Counted from the stretch's first letter, positions 18,425-28,257 are shown. The stretch: 64,000 nt of DNA from JAIPDZ01 sp034522175 (GCA_034522175.1 JAXHLQ010000001.1:2170001-2234000); one strand, 5' to 3'. Notes: generated by a model from the sequence alone, not told the origin. Made by a program: numbers and translations.

Positions 18425-20017
18425 TTGGCCTTTGAAATTCCCGAACAGCCCTATTCAGGAAAAATAGGGGAAACCACCATCGGAGCCGATAAAGGGGCAA
18501 TCACCCTCGGAGGGAATGATTCATACCCCTTTTATCTTTTTGAGGGAGACATGCCCAACCCGCCCAAGATCGCCATGGAAGTCTGGGACTACGATCCTTC
18601 AGACGAGTGGCCCGAAGCGGCCGTTGCACCATTTAAGGATGTCATATCCTCGCCCGATGCCTGGGCAAAGAAATGCGTCGAAGACTATGGTGCGGACATC
18701 ATCGTGCTCCAGTTGAAAAGTACGGACCCAAATGGAATGGACCGGGGGCCGGACGAAGCTGCGGAAGTGGCTAAGAAGGTCTCCGACGCCATCGATGTGC
18801 CCTTGGTCGTGTGGGGTACAGCTAACAACGACAAGGATGAGGAGGTTCTCAAGAAGATTGCAGAGGTCTGTGACGGTAAACACCTCGGCTTGGGACCTGT
18901 GGAGGAAGCCAATCACAAGGGTGTGGGCGCCGCTGCGCTGGGTTACGGCCACATCGTGATCGCTTCCTCGCCCATTGACGTGAACCTCGCCAAACAGCTC
19001 AATATCCTTTTGGGGAATCTCGGCGTGCAACTCGATAAGATCGTCGTCGATCCCACCACAGGCGGCTTGGGCTATGGTCTGGAATACTCCTACTCGGTCA
19101 TGGAGCGGATTATGATGGCTGCGTTGACCCAGGAGGATGACAAACTCCAGGTGCCCATGATTTCCAACCTCGGAAACGAGATCTGGAAGTGCAAGGAAGC
19201 CGGGCTGAGCCTTGAGGAGGCGCCGACCCTCGGCGATCCCGAGAGAAGGGGGATCATGATGGAGGCGGTGGGGGCCGTCTGCTATCTGATGAGCGGTTCT
19301 TCCGTCCTGATTTTAAGACACCCGGAGGCCGTCCGGCTGGCCCGATCCTTCATCGACCTGTTGACCAACGGCGGTAGCGCCGGGGATGTGAAGGAGATCC
19401 AGAAGGTGATGGACCTGGAAGAGGCGGATCTCCTCTCCATTTCGCCCGAGCCGAACCTGGACCTCGGGGAGGCCGAGGCCGCACCGAAACCCAAGGCGGC
19501 CAAACCTGAGAAGGAGGCTGCTCCCAAAGAGAAGAAGGCCGAGGCAAAACCGGCACCCAAGCCCAAGACAGAAGAGAAGAAGGCCCCTGCCAAAAAGGCT
19601 GAACCCAAAGCCGATAAGAAGGCGGAGGAAGATGTGAAAGTCAAAGCCGAGGAAGCGGCCGAGGCCAAGGCCGAAGCGGAAGCCAAAGCAAAAGCCGAGG
19701 CGGAGGCCAAAGCCAAGGCGGAAGCAGAAGCCAAAGCCAAGTCCGAGGAGGAAAGCAAAGCCAAAGCGGAAGAAGCGGCCAAGGCAAAAGAGGAAGCTGA
19801 GAAAAAGGCGGCCGCAGAAGCCAAGGCCAAATCCAAATCCAAGGAGTCGGAGGAGCTCCAGGCGTTGAGGTATAAACGCGCCCAGGAAAGAGAAAAGCAT
19901 GTGGCCGAAATGACGGCCAAGGGTCAGGCGAAAGTCAAGAAGACCGCCGCCGAGGAACAGCCCGATCTCGTGGAAAGATTGATCAGCAACATCGATCGTA
20001 TCCACAGACGTGCCTAA
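18425..20017 (+). CDS. acsD: corrinoid iron-sulfur protein small subunit (CODH/ACS delta) with Lys/Ala/Glu-rich tail
   Basis: This is the small subunit of the corrinoid/Fe-S protein that carries the methyl group from AcsE to AcsB. Residues 1 to about 345 form the family's TIM-barrel core: ITLGGNDSYPFYLFEGDMPNPPKIAMEVWD, LQLKSTDPNG, VDPTTGGLGYGLEYSYSVMERI. Residues about 346-480 form a very low-complexity extension of Lys, Ala, Glu and Pro with near-repeats of KAEAEAKA, followed by a charged helical end. Acetogen AcsD proteins are about 320 residues from memory, so the tail adds roughly 200. The start is TTG at 18425 with a strong AAGGAGG 8 nt before. The tail may be a coiled or solvent-exposed docking arm. 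Confidence 0.9.
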   Translation: MAFEIPEQPYSGKIGETTIGADKGAITLGGNDSYPFYLFEGDMPNPPKIAMEVWDYDPSDEWPEAAVAPFKDVISSPDAWAKKCVEDYGADIIVLQLKSTDPNGMDRGPDEAAEVAKKVSDAIDVPLVVWGTANNDKDEEVLKKIAEVCDGKHLGLGPVEEANHKGVGAAALGYGHIVIASSPIDVNLAKQLNILLGNLGVQLDKIVVDPTTGGLGYGLEYSYSVMERIMMAALTQEDDKLQVPMISNLGNEIWKCKEAGLSLEEAPTLGDPERRGIMMEAVGAVCYLMSGSSVLILRHPEAVRLARSFIDLLTNGGSAGDVKEIQKVMDLEEADLLSISPEPNLDLGEAEAAPKPKAAKPEKEAAPKEKKAEAKPAPKPKTEEKKAPAKKAEPKADKKAEEDVKVKAEEAAEAKAEAEAKAKAEAEAKAKAEAEAKAKSEEESKAKAEEAAKAKEEAEKKAAAEAKAKSKSKESEELQALRYKRAQEREKHVAEMTAKGQAKVKKTAAEEQPDLVERLISNIDRIHRRA

Positions 20018-20058
20018 AACATATTATCAACCGTAATCAATGAGGAGGAACCTCGATA

Positions 20059-22098
20059 ATGGCAGATGAAGTCAAAAAAAAGGTTGTGAAAAAAGAGAAG
20101 AAGGCGCCCAGGCCGGAAGATCTGGCCTTAGATGTGGCAAGCCAGGCCATGATCAAGCGCTCCTGGGAGATGGAAGTGGAGACCATCTTTGACCGGGCCC
20201 AATCCATGAAGCCGTGTAATATCGGGACTCAGGGGACGTGCTGTAAGAACTGTGCTCAGGGACCCTGCCGGCTGCCGCTTCCCAAAGGGGGCATCGAAGG
20301 CGAGGACACCCGTAAGGGGCTGTGCGGCGCCACGCCCCACACCATCGCTGCCCGGAATTTTGCCCGCATGGTCGCCGCGGGGGCCGCGGCCCACTCCGAT
20401 CACGGACGGGGGGTCGCCGAGACCTTTCTGGCCGCCGCACGAAAAGAGACCGAGGATTATCGCATCAAAGACACCAAAAAACTCCTGGAGATTGCCCCGG
20501 ATTTCGGCGTGGAGATCACGGTGGAGGGGAAAGACGGCGAGGTCCTGGATCGGGACATCGATGAGGTCGCCGTCGAGGTCGGTGAAATCGCCCTGGCCCA
20601 GTGGGGACAGCAGCAGGGAGAGGTCTGCACCGTCAAGCGAGCACCGAAACCTCGTTACGACCTCTGGAAAAAGCTGGGTGTGGTCCCCCGGGGAATTGAC
20701 CGGGAGATCGTGGAGATCATGCACCGCACCCATATCGGTGTGGACCAGCACTATGAAAACATCGTAGAACAGTGCACCCGGGCCGCCATCGGCGATGGGT
20801 GGGGCGGTTCCATGATTGCCACGGACCTGCAGGATGTGCTCTTCGGGTGTCCCTATCCGCTCAAGAGTGCGGCCAATCTCGGTGTGCTCAGGGAGGATGC
20901 GGTCAACATCGTCATCCACGGCCATGAGCCGTTGTTGAGTGAGATGATCGTGCAGGCCGCCGAACTGCCGGAGATGGTGGAATATGCCAAGAAGAAAGGG
21001 GCCAAAGGCGGTATTCAGCTGAGCGGGATCTGCTGTACAGCCAATGAGATCCTGATGCGGCACGGCGTGCCTCTGTGCGGCGATTTTCTCCAGCAGGAGC
21101 TGGCTATCGTGACCGGGGCCGTGGATGCCATGGTGGTGGATGTCCAGTGCATCATGGAAAACATCGCCAACGTCGCCGAGTGTTTCCACACCAAGATCAT
21201 CACCACCAACCCCAGGGCGAGAATCGAGTCCGGGGATACCACCCACATCGAGTTTGACGAGCATACGGCCTTTGAAGATGCCAAGACCATCGTCAAGACC
21301 GCCATCGATAACTTCCCCAACCGGGAAAAAGAGGTCATGATCCCCGACCAGAAAAATGATCTGATTGCGGGGTTCAGCTATGAGGCCGTCAATTATCACC
21401 TCGGCGGGACCTTCCGGTCCTCTTACACGCCCTTGAACGACAACATCATCAACGGCCGCATACGAGGTATCGGCGGCGTGGTTGGGTGAAACAACGCCCG
21501 GACCTCGCTGGACGCGGGGCATATCGCCGTCGTAAAAGAGCTCATTAAGCATGATGTAGTTGTTCTCACCACCGGTTGCAACGCCATTGCCTGCGGAAAG
21601 GCCGGCCTGTTGACGCCGGAGTCTGCCAAGGTCTATTGCGGCCCGGGCCTGGCCGAGGTCTGTGAAACCGTGGGCATCCCCCCGGTGCTTCACATGGGAT
21701 CCTGTGTGGACAACAGCCGGATCCTCATGGCCGCCACGGAAGTGGTCAAGGCAGGGGGCTTGGGCAATGATATCAGTGACCTGCCGGCAGCGGGATCTGC
21801 GCCGGAATGGATGAGTGAAAAGGCCATCAGCATCGGCCATTACTTTGTGACCGCCGGGGTGTATACGGTATTCGGGGTCACCATGCCGGTCAGTGGATCG
21901 CCCGTCTTTGAAAATTACCTCTATAATGAACTGGAAAATATCTACGGCGGCATGTGGGATCTTGAGGTGGATCCGGTGGCCCATGCCCATAAGATGATCG
22001 CCCACATCGACAAGAAGCGCAAGGCCCTCGGTATCGACAAGGCACGTGAACGCGTGCTTCTGGATATGGCCGACCGGCAGAAGCTGGAAGCGGCGTAA
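20059..22098 (+). CDS. acsA: CO dehydrogenase catalytic subunit with predicted selenocysteine at a C-cluster ligand
   Basis: A 679-residue Ni-CODH subunit that interconverts CO2 and CO for acetyl-CoA synthase. An in-frame TGA at 21487-21489 (codon 477) divides it. Reading on in the same frame gives RIRGIGGVVG-U-NNARTSLDAGHIAVVKELI and the full normal C-terminus. Cluster cysteines: D-cluster Cys53 and Cys61; B-cluster Cys62, 65, 70 and probably 89. C-cluster ligands: His289 (GHEP), Cys326 (GICCTANE), Cys364 (DVQCIM), Sec477, Cys507 (TTGCNAIA), Cys549 (GSCVDNSR). Spacing Cys326-364-477-507 is 38, 113 and 30, the same as Cys295-333-446-476 of Carboxydothermus CODH-II as I remember it. The TGA thus occupies a cluster ligand, and a SECIS-like hairpin follows. 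A TGC-to-TGA error would be the alternative. GAGGAGG precedes the ATG. Confidence 0.85.
21487..21519 (+). promoter_or_regulatory. candidate bacterial SECIS element in acsA
   Basis: The UGA is at 21487-21489. A 6-bp stem pairs 21503-21508 (CCUCGC) with 21514-21519 (GCGGGG, one U-G pair) and closes a UGGAC loop at 21509-21513. The loop begins exactly 20 nt after the UGA and starts UGG, the same spacing and first loop bases as in the selenoprotein at 78-350. This is the expected geometry for SelB-dependent recoding. Confidence 0.65.
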
Positions 22099-22134
22099 CA
22101 CCAATGACCTCTTAAGAAGGGAGGATGTAAGCAT

Positions 22135-24367
22135 ATGTCAAAATTAGTAGCATTCGCGGCCATACAGGGCGCATACAACATTGTATCCAAGGTCGAAGGG
22201 AAGTACAGACGGGCCCTTGAGACCTATGGGGGAAGTCAGAAGCTGGAGTTTCCCAATACGGCCTATTTTCTGCCGATCATCTATTCCTTGACCGGGATGA
22301 AGGTGACGGATCTGGACTCCGCAAAAAAGCCGCTGGATTTTGCGCGGAAACTGCTGCCGCCCCACGTTAAAAACGACTGTTATCTCCCGTACCTGGGCCC
22401 CTTACTGGACGCAGGCATGGCGGCGCTTTTTGCCGAGGAGCTTGAAGAGGCCATCCGGTACGTGGAGGATCCGGATTTTTATCAGCCGGAAGTGGAAGAC
22501 CCGGATGTGGAGAATGGAAAAATCTGGCTGGGTGCTGCGGACGACGCCATCATGCGGAAGCGCGGGGTGGAGTTTGTGGACGGCACCGCGCCCGGGTTTG
22601 CCGCCATCGTGGGGGCGGCCCCGGACAGCGCCACGGCCAAGAAGATGGCCGAGGAATACCAGTTGAAGACCATCTATGTCTTTATGGCCGCCAACCAGAA
22701 TGGGACCACCTTCACGGAGCAGCTCCTCGAAGCAGGATGTACAGATCGGCTGGAATACGCGACTGGTCCCATTTGGCCCCGATATCTCGGCGGCTGTGTT
22801 CGCGCTTGGGTTCGCCAATCGTGCCGGCATGGCATTCGGCGGTATCCAGCCAGGCGATTATAAAAAGATGCTGGCCTACCAGAAAGACCGGGTCTTTGCA
22901 TTTGTTAACGCCCTGGGGGATGTGAACGCCGAGTGGGCCGCCAATGCGGCCGGGTGCGTCAACTGGGGATTCCCCACCATCGCGGATACCGATATCCCCG
23001 AGATCCTGCCCACGGGCGTGTGTACCTACGAGCACGTGGTGGCCAATGTGGGGCACGATGAAATGCCCTCCCGGTCCATCGAGATCCGGGGGCTTAAGGT
23101 GACCGTCACCGAGATCGATATTCCCCTGGCCTACGGCCCGGCCTTCGAGGGTGAGCGGGTCCGGAAAGACGACCTCTATCTCGAAATGGGCGGTGGCAAG
23201 ACCCAGTGCACGGAATTGTGCAAGATGGCCGACATGAACGCCATTGAAGACGGCAAGGTGGAACTGATCGGGCCGGATGTGGCCGACATTAAGAAAGGGG
23301 ATCGCCTCCCCTTGGGGATTTATGTCCAGGTGGCCGGTCGAGAGATGCAGGAGGATTTCGAGCCGATCCTGGAGCGGCAGATTCATCATCTCATCAATTA
23401 TGCCCAGGGCATCATGCACATCGGACAGCGGGATATCTCCTGGATCCGTGTGGGGGAACCGGCCATTGAGAAAGGCTTCACGCTCAAGGATATCGGGACC
23501 ATCCTTCATGCGAAATTCCATCAGGATTTCGGGAGCATACTCGACAAGGTGCACGTGACCCTGTACACCGACGAAAAAGAGGTGGACAAGCTGACGGAAA
23601 CGGCCCGTGCCGAGTACAAGACCAGGGATGACCGCGTGGAAAATATGACCGACGAGGGTGTGGAGACCTACTACTCCTGTACCCTCTGCCAGTCCTTTGC
23701 GCCGAGCCATGTGTGCATGGTCAGCCCAGAGCGGACCGGTCTGTGCGGCGCCTATAACTGGATGGACTGCAAGGCCTCTTTCGAGATCAACCCCACCGGG
23801 CCGAACCAGCCCGTGGAAAAGGGAGAGTGTCTCGACGAGAAACTGGGTCAGTGGAAGGGTGTGAACGACTTTGTTTACAAGGCCTCACGCCAGACCGTCA
23901 CGCATTATAACTTCTACAGTCTCGTGAACGATCCCATGACCACCTGCGGGTGCTGCGAATGTATCGCGGCGGTGTTGCCCTCCTGTAACGGGGTCATGAC
24001 GGTGCATCGGGATTACACCGGTGAGACGCCGTCCGGGATGAAGTTCACCACCCTGGCCGGTGTGATGGGGGGTGGACAGTCTTCTCCCGGTTTTGTGGGT
24101 CATTCCAAATACAACATCTGCCAGCGAAAATTCATCGTTGGCGACGGAGGCCTTTTGAGAATGGTCTGGATGCCCAAATCCCTCAAAGAGGAACTCAAGG
24201 AGCGTCTGGAACAGCGTGGAGAGGAAATGGGGGTTCCGGATCTTATCGACCGGATTGCCGATGAGACCGTGGGGATTACCGAGGACGAAATCCTCCCCTA
24301 TCTGCAGGAAAAGGATCATCCGGCCCTCAAGATGGACCCGATTGTCGGGGTAATGCAGGGCAGTTAA
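22135..24367 (+). CDS. acsB: acetyl-CoA synthase catalytic subunit (apparent frameshift)
   Basis: AcsB condenses a corrinoid-bound methyl group, CO from AcsA and CoA at the Ni-Ni-Fe4S4 A-cluster. The first part (to about 22736) contains the N-terminal CODH-binding and Rossmann-like domain. The second part begins VQIGWNTRLVPFGPDISAAVFALGFANRAGMAFGG. The A-cluster ligands are intact: CTLCQSFAPSHVCMVSPERTGLCG supplies four cysteines and TTCGCCECIAAVLPSC supplies the Cys-Gly-Cys motif for the distal nickel. The break is at GCAGGATGTACAG near 22736; deleting one base gives EAGVQIGW. The gene is essential to the pathway and otherwise perfect, so sequence error is likely. It starts 36 nt after acsA. 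Confidence 0.93.
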
Positions 24368-24441
24368 CCCGGGAACCATGGGGCCGGGTCCAGGGTCAAC
24401 GAACCGGCCCCTGACCATCATTTCATGAGGAGTAGATCACT

Positions 24442-25788
24442 ATGGGATTAACTGGAATTCAGATTTTTAAAATGTTGCCTCAGACCAACTGCGGCGAGTG
24501 TGGTGTTCCCACCTGTCTTGCTTTTGCCATGAATCTGGCATCGGGCAAGGCGGAACTGGACGCCTGCCCCTATGTATCGGATGAGGCAAGGGAACAACTG
24601 GCGGAGGCCTCTGCACCGCCCATTCGGCCGGTGGCCATCGGGGCCGGGGTGCGTGCCTTTAAGGTGGGCGGCGAGACGGTCATGTTCCGGCATGAAAAAA
24701 CCTTCTATAACCCCACGGCCCTTGCTGCGGTGATTCCCTCCGATATGGATACGGACACCCTCGATACAAAGCTGAAGGAATGGAACGCCCTTCAGTTCGA
24801 GCGGGTGGGTCTCAACCTGAGGCCGGAGCTGGTGGCCTTAAAGGACGCCAAAGGGGACGTCGCGGCCTTTGCCGCCGCGGCCAAGAAGATCGCTGAGGAG
24901 AGCGAGTTCGGGCTCGTGCTCATGAGCGATAACATGGATGTGATGAAGGCAGGCGCTGAAGCCAGCAGCTTTAAAAAGCCACTCCTTTATGCGGCCACGG
25001 CAGACAATGTCGAGGATATGGGAAATCTGGCCAAAGAGATGGGTCTTCCTCTCGCCGTAAAGGGAGACGGGATGGATGAGCTGATCGAGCTGAGCGATAA
25101 GCTGACCGGTATGGGGCTCAAGGAGCTGGTATTGGATTCAGGGGCCCGGGAGATCAAACAGCTCTTTCAAGACCAGGTGGGCATCCGAAGGGCTGCGCTC
25201 AAGGCGGGAAACCGCTCCCTGGGATTCCCCACCATCACCTTTCCATGTGAGATGGCCGGGAATCTCGATATGGAGACCCTGATCGCCACCATGCTGATTG
25301 CCAAGTATGCGGGAATTGTGGTCCTTTCGAATTTCAGGGGCGGCAATCTTTTCCCGCTGCTCTTGGAACGGCTCAATATCTTCACCGATCCGCAGCGGCC
25401 CATGACCGTGACCGAAGGCATTTATGAAATCGGTTCACCCGATGAAAATTCGCCCGTGCTCATCACCACCAACTTCTCCCTGACCTACTTCATCGTCAGC
25501 GGTGAAATTGAGGGGAGCCGGGTGCCGAGCTGGCTCTTGATCATGGACACGGAAGGACTGTCCGTCATGACTGCGTGGGCGGCCGGCAAGTTTGCCGGTG
25601 ATTCCGTTGCCATGTTCGTGAAAAAGTGCGGGATTGCCGACAAGGTTGCAGAGAAGAAGATCATTATCCCCGGATATGCAGCGGCCATCAGTGGAGAGAT
25701 GGAAGAAGACCTGCCGGACTGGGAAATTATTATCGGTCCCCGGGACGCTTCTCTGATCCCCAAGTTCCTGAAGGACATGAGTAAGTAA
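24442..25788 (+). CDS. acsC: corrinoid iron-sulfur protein large subunit (CODH/ACS gamma)
   Basis: A 448-residue protein, intact. Residues 1-60 form the Fe4S4 domain: IFKMLPQTNCGECGVPTCLAFAMNLASGKAELDACPYVS, with the CxxCxxxxC plus distal cysteine pattern that binds the low-potential cluster used for reductive activation of cobalamin. A TIM barrel follows, then the C-terminal B12-binding Rossmann domain with NTNFSLTYFIVSGEIEGSRVPSWLLIMDTEGLSV. With AcsD it carries the methyl-Co(III) corrinoid. It lies 74 nt after acsB in the same operon, with an ATGAGGAG ribosome-binding site. Confidence 0.95.
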   Translation: MGLTGIQIFKMLPQTNCGECGVPTCLAFAMNLASGKAELDACPYVSDEAREQLAEASAPPIRPVAIGAGVRAFKVGGETVMFRHEKTFYNPTALAAVIPSDMDTDTLDTKLKEWNALQFERVGLNLRPELVALKDAKGDVAAFAAAAKKIAEESEFGLVLMSDNMDVMKAGAEASSFKKPLLYAATADNVEDMGNLAKEMGLPLAVKGDGMDELIELSDKLTGMGLKELVLDSGAREIKQLFQDQVGIRRAALKAGNRSLGFPTITFPCEMAGNLDMETLIATMLIAKYAGIVVLSNFRGGNLFPLLLERLNIFTDPQRPMTVTEGIYEIGSPDENSPVLITTNFSLTYFIVSGEIEGSRVPSWLLIMDTEGLSVMTAWAAGKFAGDSVAMFVKKCGIADKVAEKKIIIPGYAAAISGEMEEDLPDWEIIIGPRDASLIPKFLKDMSK

Positions 25789-25869
25789 CCCAGGCTGTAA
25801 TGGGCGGAGTCTGCCCTGCGGGCTCCGTCATACAAAAAATGTCAAACCGCATAACAGGGGAGAAAGCCG

Positions 25870-26755
25870 ATGCGATTAATTGGTGAAAATCTAAACGTCA
25901 TAAATACGATCATAGGCAAGGCCTTCAAAGCCAAAGATCCCGGACCCATTGCCGAAGAGGCCAAGCGGCAAAAAGAGAAGGGAATGGATTGGATCGACAT
26001 CAACCTGGGACCTGCCAGAAAGGGTGGCCCGGAGCTGATGGAGTTTGTGGTGAAAACGGTCCAGGACGAGATTGGAGACGACCTTCCTCTCTGTCTGGAT
26101 ACCTCCAACGTCGAGGCCATGGAAGCGGGTCTGGCGATCCATAAGGGAAAGGCCATCATCAATTCCATCATGGCGCGACCGGAACGGTATGAGAAAATGA
26201 TACCGCTTGCCGTCAAGTACAAGGCCAACATGATTGCGCTGATGTGGGGCCCCGAAGGGCTCCCCCGGGATGAAAACGAGCGGGCCGCCCTGGCGGTGGA
26301 ACTGATCTACGCCGCCAATGAGGCCGGCGTGCCCAACGAAGATATCTTTGTGGACGGTATCGTAACGCCGGTGAATATCCAGCAGCCGCAACTCATGAGT
26401 CTTCTGGCCTTCCAGGAGATGCTTCAGGATATTTCCCCGGGGTGCAAATCCACATGCGGCCTGTCCAATATCTCCAACGGCCCTCCGGATCATCTCAGGC
26501 CCATCCTGAACCAGACCTATATGGTGATGCTGGAACGAAAAGGGCATGTATTCCTGCATCGCCGATGCCTATGACGATGACCTGATTGCCATCGCCCGGG
26601 GAGAACGGCCGGAGGTGGTGGAGATTATCCACAAGGTCATGGATGAAGAGGCCATTGATATGGATTCGCTGTCTGAGGATCTGGTCAAGTATGTCAAGAC
26701 CTCCCGGGTGATCCTGGGGCATTCGCTCTATTCGGATTCCTGGCTTGAATTGTAA
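25870..26755 (+). CDS. acsE: 5-methyltetrahydrofolate:corrinoid methyltransferase (apparent frameshift)
   Basis: MeTr moves the N5-methyl group of methyl-tetrahydrofolate to the corrinoid protein. The TIM-barrel pterin-binding pattern is clear: MRLIGENLNVINTIIGKAF, KGMDWIDINLGPA, PLCLDTSNVEAMEAGL, INSIMA, VDGIVTPV and CGLSNISNGPP with the pterin-binding Asn. The frame breaks at a GGG near 26542-26544; removing one G joins MVMLERKG to MYSCIADAYDDDLIAIARGERPE. The C-terminus then runs to TAA at 26753-26755, longer than the roughly 260-residue acetogen enzymes by about 30 residues. It is the last gene of the acs operon, 81 nt after acsC. Confidence 0.9.
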
Positions 26756-26784
26756 ACCGATTATCTCAATCAATCGACATTTCA

Positions 26785-26814
26785 GGGGCCTTTTTACAGA
26801 AGGCCCCTTTTTTT
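26785..26814 (+). terminator. rho-independent terminator of the acs operon
   Basis: GGGGCCTT (26785-26792) and AAGGCCCC (26800-26807) form a perfect 8-bp stem with a 7-nt loop, followed by a T7 run. It closes the acsD-acsA-acsB-acsC-acsE transcript before mrp. Confidence 0.9.
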
Positions 26815-26832
26815 GACGATGAACCGGAGGCG

Positions 26833-27693
26833 ATGGATTCAGTGAACAACACGTGTACGACACCCGGAGATCTGGAGCGGTCTCAGCAGGACAAGTTGAT
26901 AGAGGCCAATCTGGCGAGGGTGAAGCGGAAGATATTGGTCATGAGCGGTAAGGGGGGCGTAGGAAAGAGTACGGTTGCCAGTTACCTGGCCCTCCTTTTG
27001 GCACGAAGCGGCAAGAAGGTCGGCCTTATGGACGTGGATCTGCATGGCCCCACGGTGGCCAGGCTGATGAATGTCCGGGGCGGATTTGAGATTGAGGAAG
27101 AAAAAGGGGAGATTCGCCCGTATCGGTTCTCCGACAACCTGGGCATCGTCTCCCTGGATATGGTTTTGGGTGACCAGGACACGGCTGTCATCTGGCGGGG
27201 GCCCATGAAGATCAGTGCCATCCGTCAGTTTATTTCCGATATTGACTGGGGAGAACTGGACTTTATGGTCGTGGATTCACCCCCCGGCACGGGAGATGAA
27301 CCGCTCACCGTGGCCCAGACCATACCCGATGCAGAGGCGGTTATCGTGACCACGCCTCAGGAGGTCAGCCTGGCCGATGTCCGCAAGTCGATCAATTTCT
27401 GCCGTCAGGTGGAACTCAAGATCCTCGGGGTGGTGGAAAACATGAGTGGCTTTGCCTGCCCGCACTGCGGCGAAACCATTGATCTTTTCGGGAGGGGTGG
27501 CGGCGCCCACATGGCGGCACAGATGAATGTTCCCATGCTCGGGCAGCTTCCCATTGATCCGGCCATGGTCACTGCGGGAGACACCGGCGACCTTGAAGGG
27601 CTGGTGGCCCGCGCGGAGCTGCCGATCAATAAGGCGTATGGTCAGGTGCTCGAGGGCATCATCAAAGGCGGAGTCGAACGGACAAATGCGTGA
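26833..27693 (+). CDS. mrp: Mrp/NBP35-family iron-sulfur carrier ATPase
   Basis: A 286-residue P-loop ATPase (ApbC/Mrp). It has the deviant Walker A KILVMSGKGGVGKSTVASYLA at about residues 35-55, VGLMDVDLHGPTVARLMN, the Walker B LDFMVVDSPPGTGDEPLTVAQT, TTPQEVSLADVRKSINFC, and the metal-binding CPHCGE motif near residue 213. It binds and transfers Fe-S clusters in the cytosol. It sits just behind the acs terminator, so it probably has its own promoter or relies on read-through. Assembly of the many Fe-S clusters of CODH/ACS and Dsr is a plausible demand. CCGGAGG lies 4-8 nt before the ATG. Confidence 0.92.
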   Translation: MDSVNNTCTTPGDLERSQQDKLIEANLARVKRKILVMSGKGGVGKSTVASYLALLLARSGKKVGLMDVDLHGPTVARLMNVRGGFEIEEEKGEIRPYRFSDNLGIVSLDMVLGDQDTAVIWRGPMKISAIRQFISDIDWGELDFMVVDSPPGTGDEPLTVAQTIPDAEAVIVTTPQEVSLADVRKSINFCRQVELKILGVVENMSGFACPHCGETIDLFGRGGGAHMAAQMNVPMLGQLPIDPAMVTAGDTGDLEGLVARAELPINKAYGQVLEGIIKGGVERTNA

Positions 27694-27876
27694 GTCCCCA
27701 ACAGGCGGGACCGCCCGGTAGCCCACGCGACCCGGCGCCACGCCTGTTGCCTTGAACCATCTGCCCGGGCCCTGAACTTGTCAGCGGCGCCCGGTTGTGG
27801 TACATATACGGGAAAGATGTTTTTCCAACCCTACGCATTGAGCGGCGGGGAAGCAGGACCAGCAAGAGGTGTGCTC

Positions 27877-28257
27877 ATGGACAAGGAATTCTGGACAGTG
27901 CACGAGGTGATGGAACGTTTTGAGGTGGAAGAGACGTTCTTAAGAGACCTGGAGGATGAGGAGATCCTCTGTCCCACCTGTAAGGAGGATGCCCAATCCA
28001 AGCGCTTCTCAGTGGATGAACTGGAAAAACTGCGTCTCGCCAAACTGCTTGTGGAAGAGATGGAGGTCAATATCTCCGGAGTGGATATTATCCTCAGGAT
28101 GCGGCAGCATATGATGGAAATGAGACGGCAGTTTGATGCGATTTTGGAGGATTTGGCCGCCCAGTTGAGAAACCTTGAAAAGCGCCCCCTTTTGCCCAAT
28201 CTCCGCGTCGGGCTCAAATTTCAATCCTCGAAATATGTGGCATATTCCTGTGGTTGA
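27877..28257 (+). CDS. CbpM-like MerR-type chaperone modulator
   Basis: About 126 residues starting MDKEFWTVHEVMERFEVEETFLRDLEDEEIL. The N-terminal winged-helix resembles MerR, then LEKLRLAKLLVEEMEVNISGVDIILRMRQHMMEMRRQF forms a helical arm. This is the plan of CbpM, which binds and modulates DnaJ/CbpA co-chaperones. A dnaJ gene faces it 70 nt away on the opposite strand. CbpM usually sits beside cbpA in the same direction, so the convergent layout is a variation. The ATG at 27877 is chosen over the earlier 27778 frame because homology begins there. The 180 nt upstream, after mrp, contain no recognisable gene. Confidence 0.65.
   Translation: MDKEFWTVHEVMERFEVEETFLRDLEDEEILCPTCKEDAQSKRFSVDELEKLRLAKLLVEEMEVNISGVDIILRMRQHMMEMRRQFDAILEDLAAQLRNLEKRPLLPNLRVGLKFQSSKYVAYSCG

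Noticed and set aside
19282..20005. Low-complexity antisense frames (Ser/Ala- or Phe/Gly/Leu-rich) opposite acsD
   Set aside because: They are the reverse reading of the Lys/Ala/Glu repeat tail, not real membrane or secreted proteins.
21487..21489. TGA as a reassigned sense codon for the whole genome
   Set aside because: TGA serves as a normal stop in other genes here, for example at the ends of the Nudix, CbpM-like and yggU genes, so general reassignment is excluded.
20128..22134. A 668-codon open frame antisense to acsA
   Set aside because: It mirrors the GC-rich codon pattern of acsA, has no homology-like motifs and lies wholly opposite a gene with conserved catalytic residues.
22135..24367. 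Programmed ribosomal frameshift in acsB
   Set aside because: No slippery heptamer is present at the break, and similar indels occur in many unrelated genes, so sequence error explains it better.
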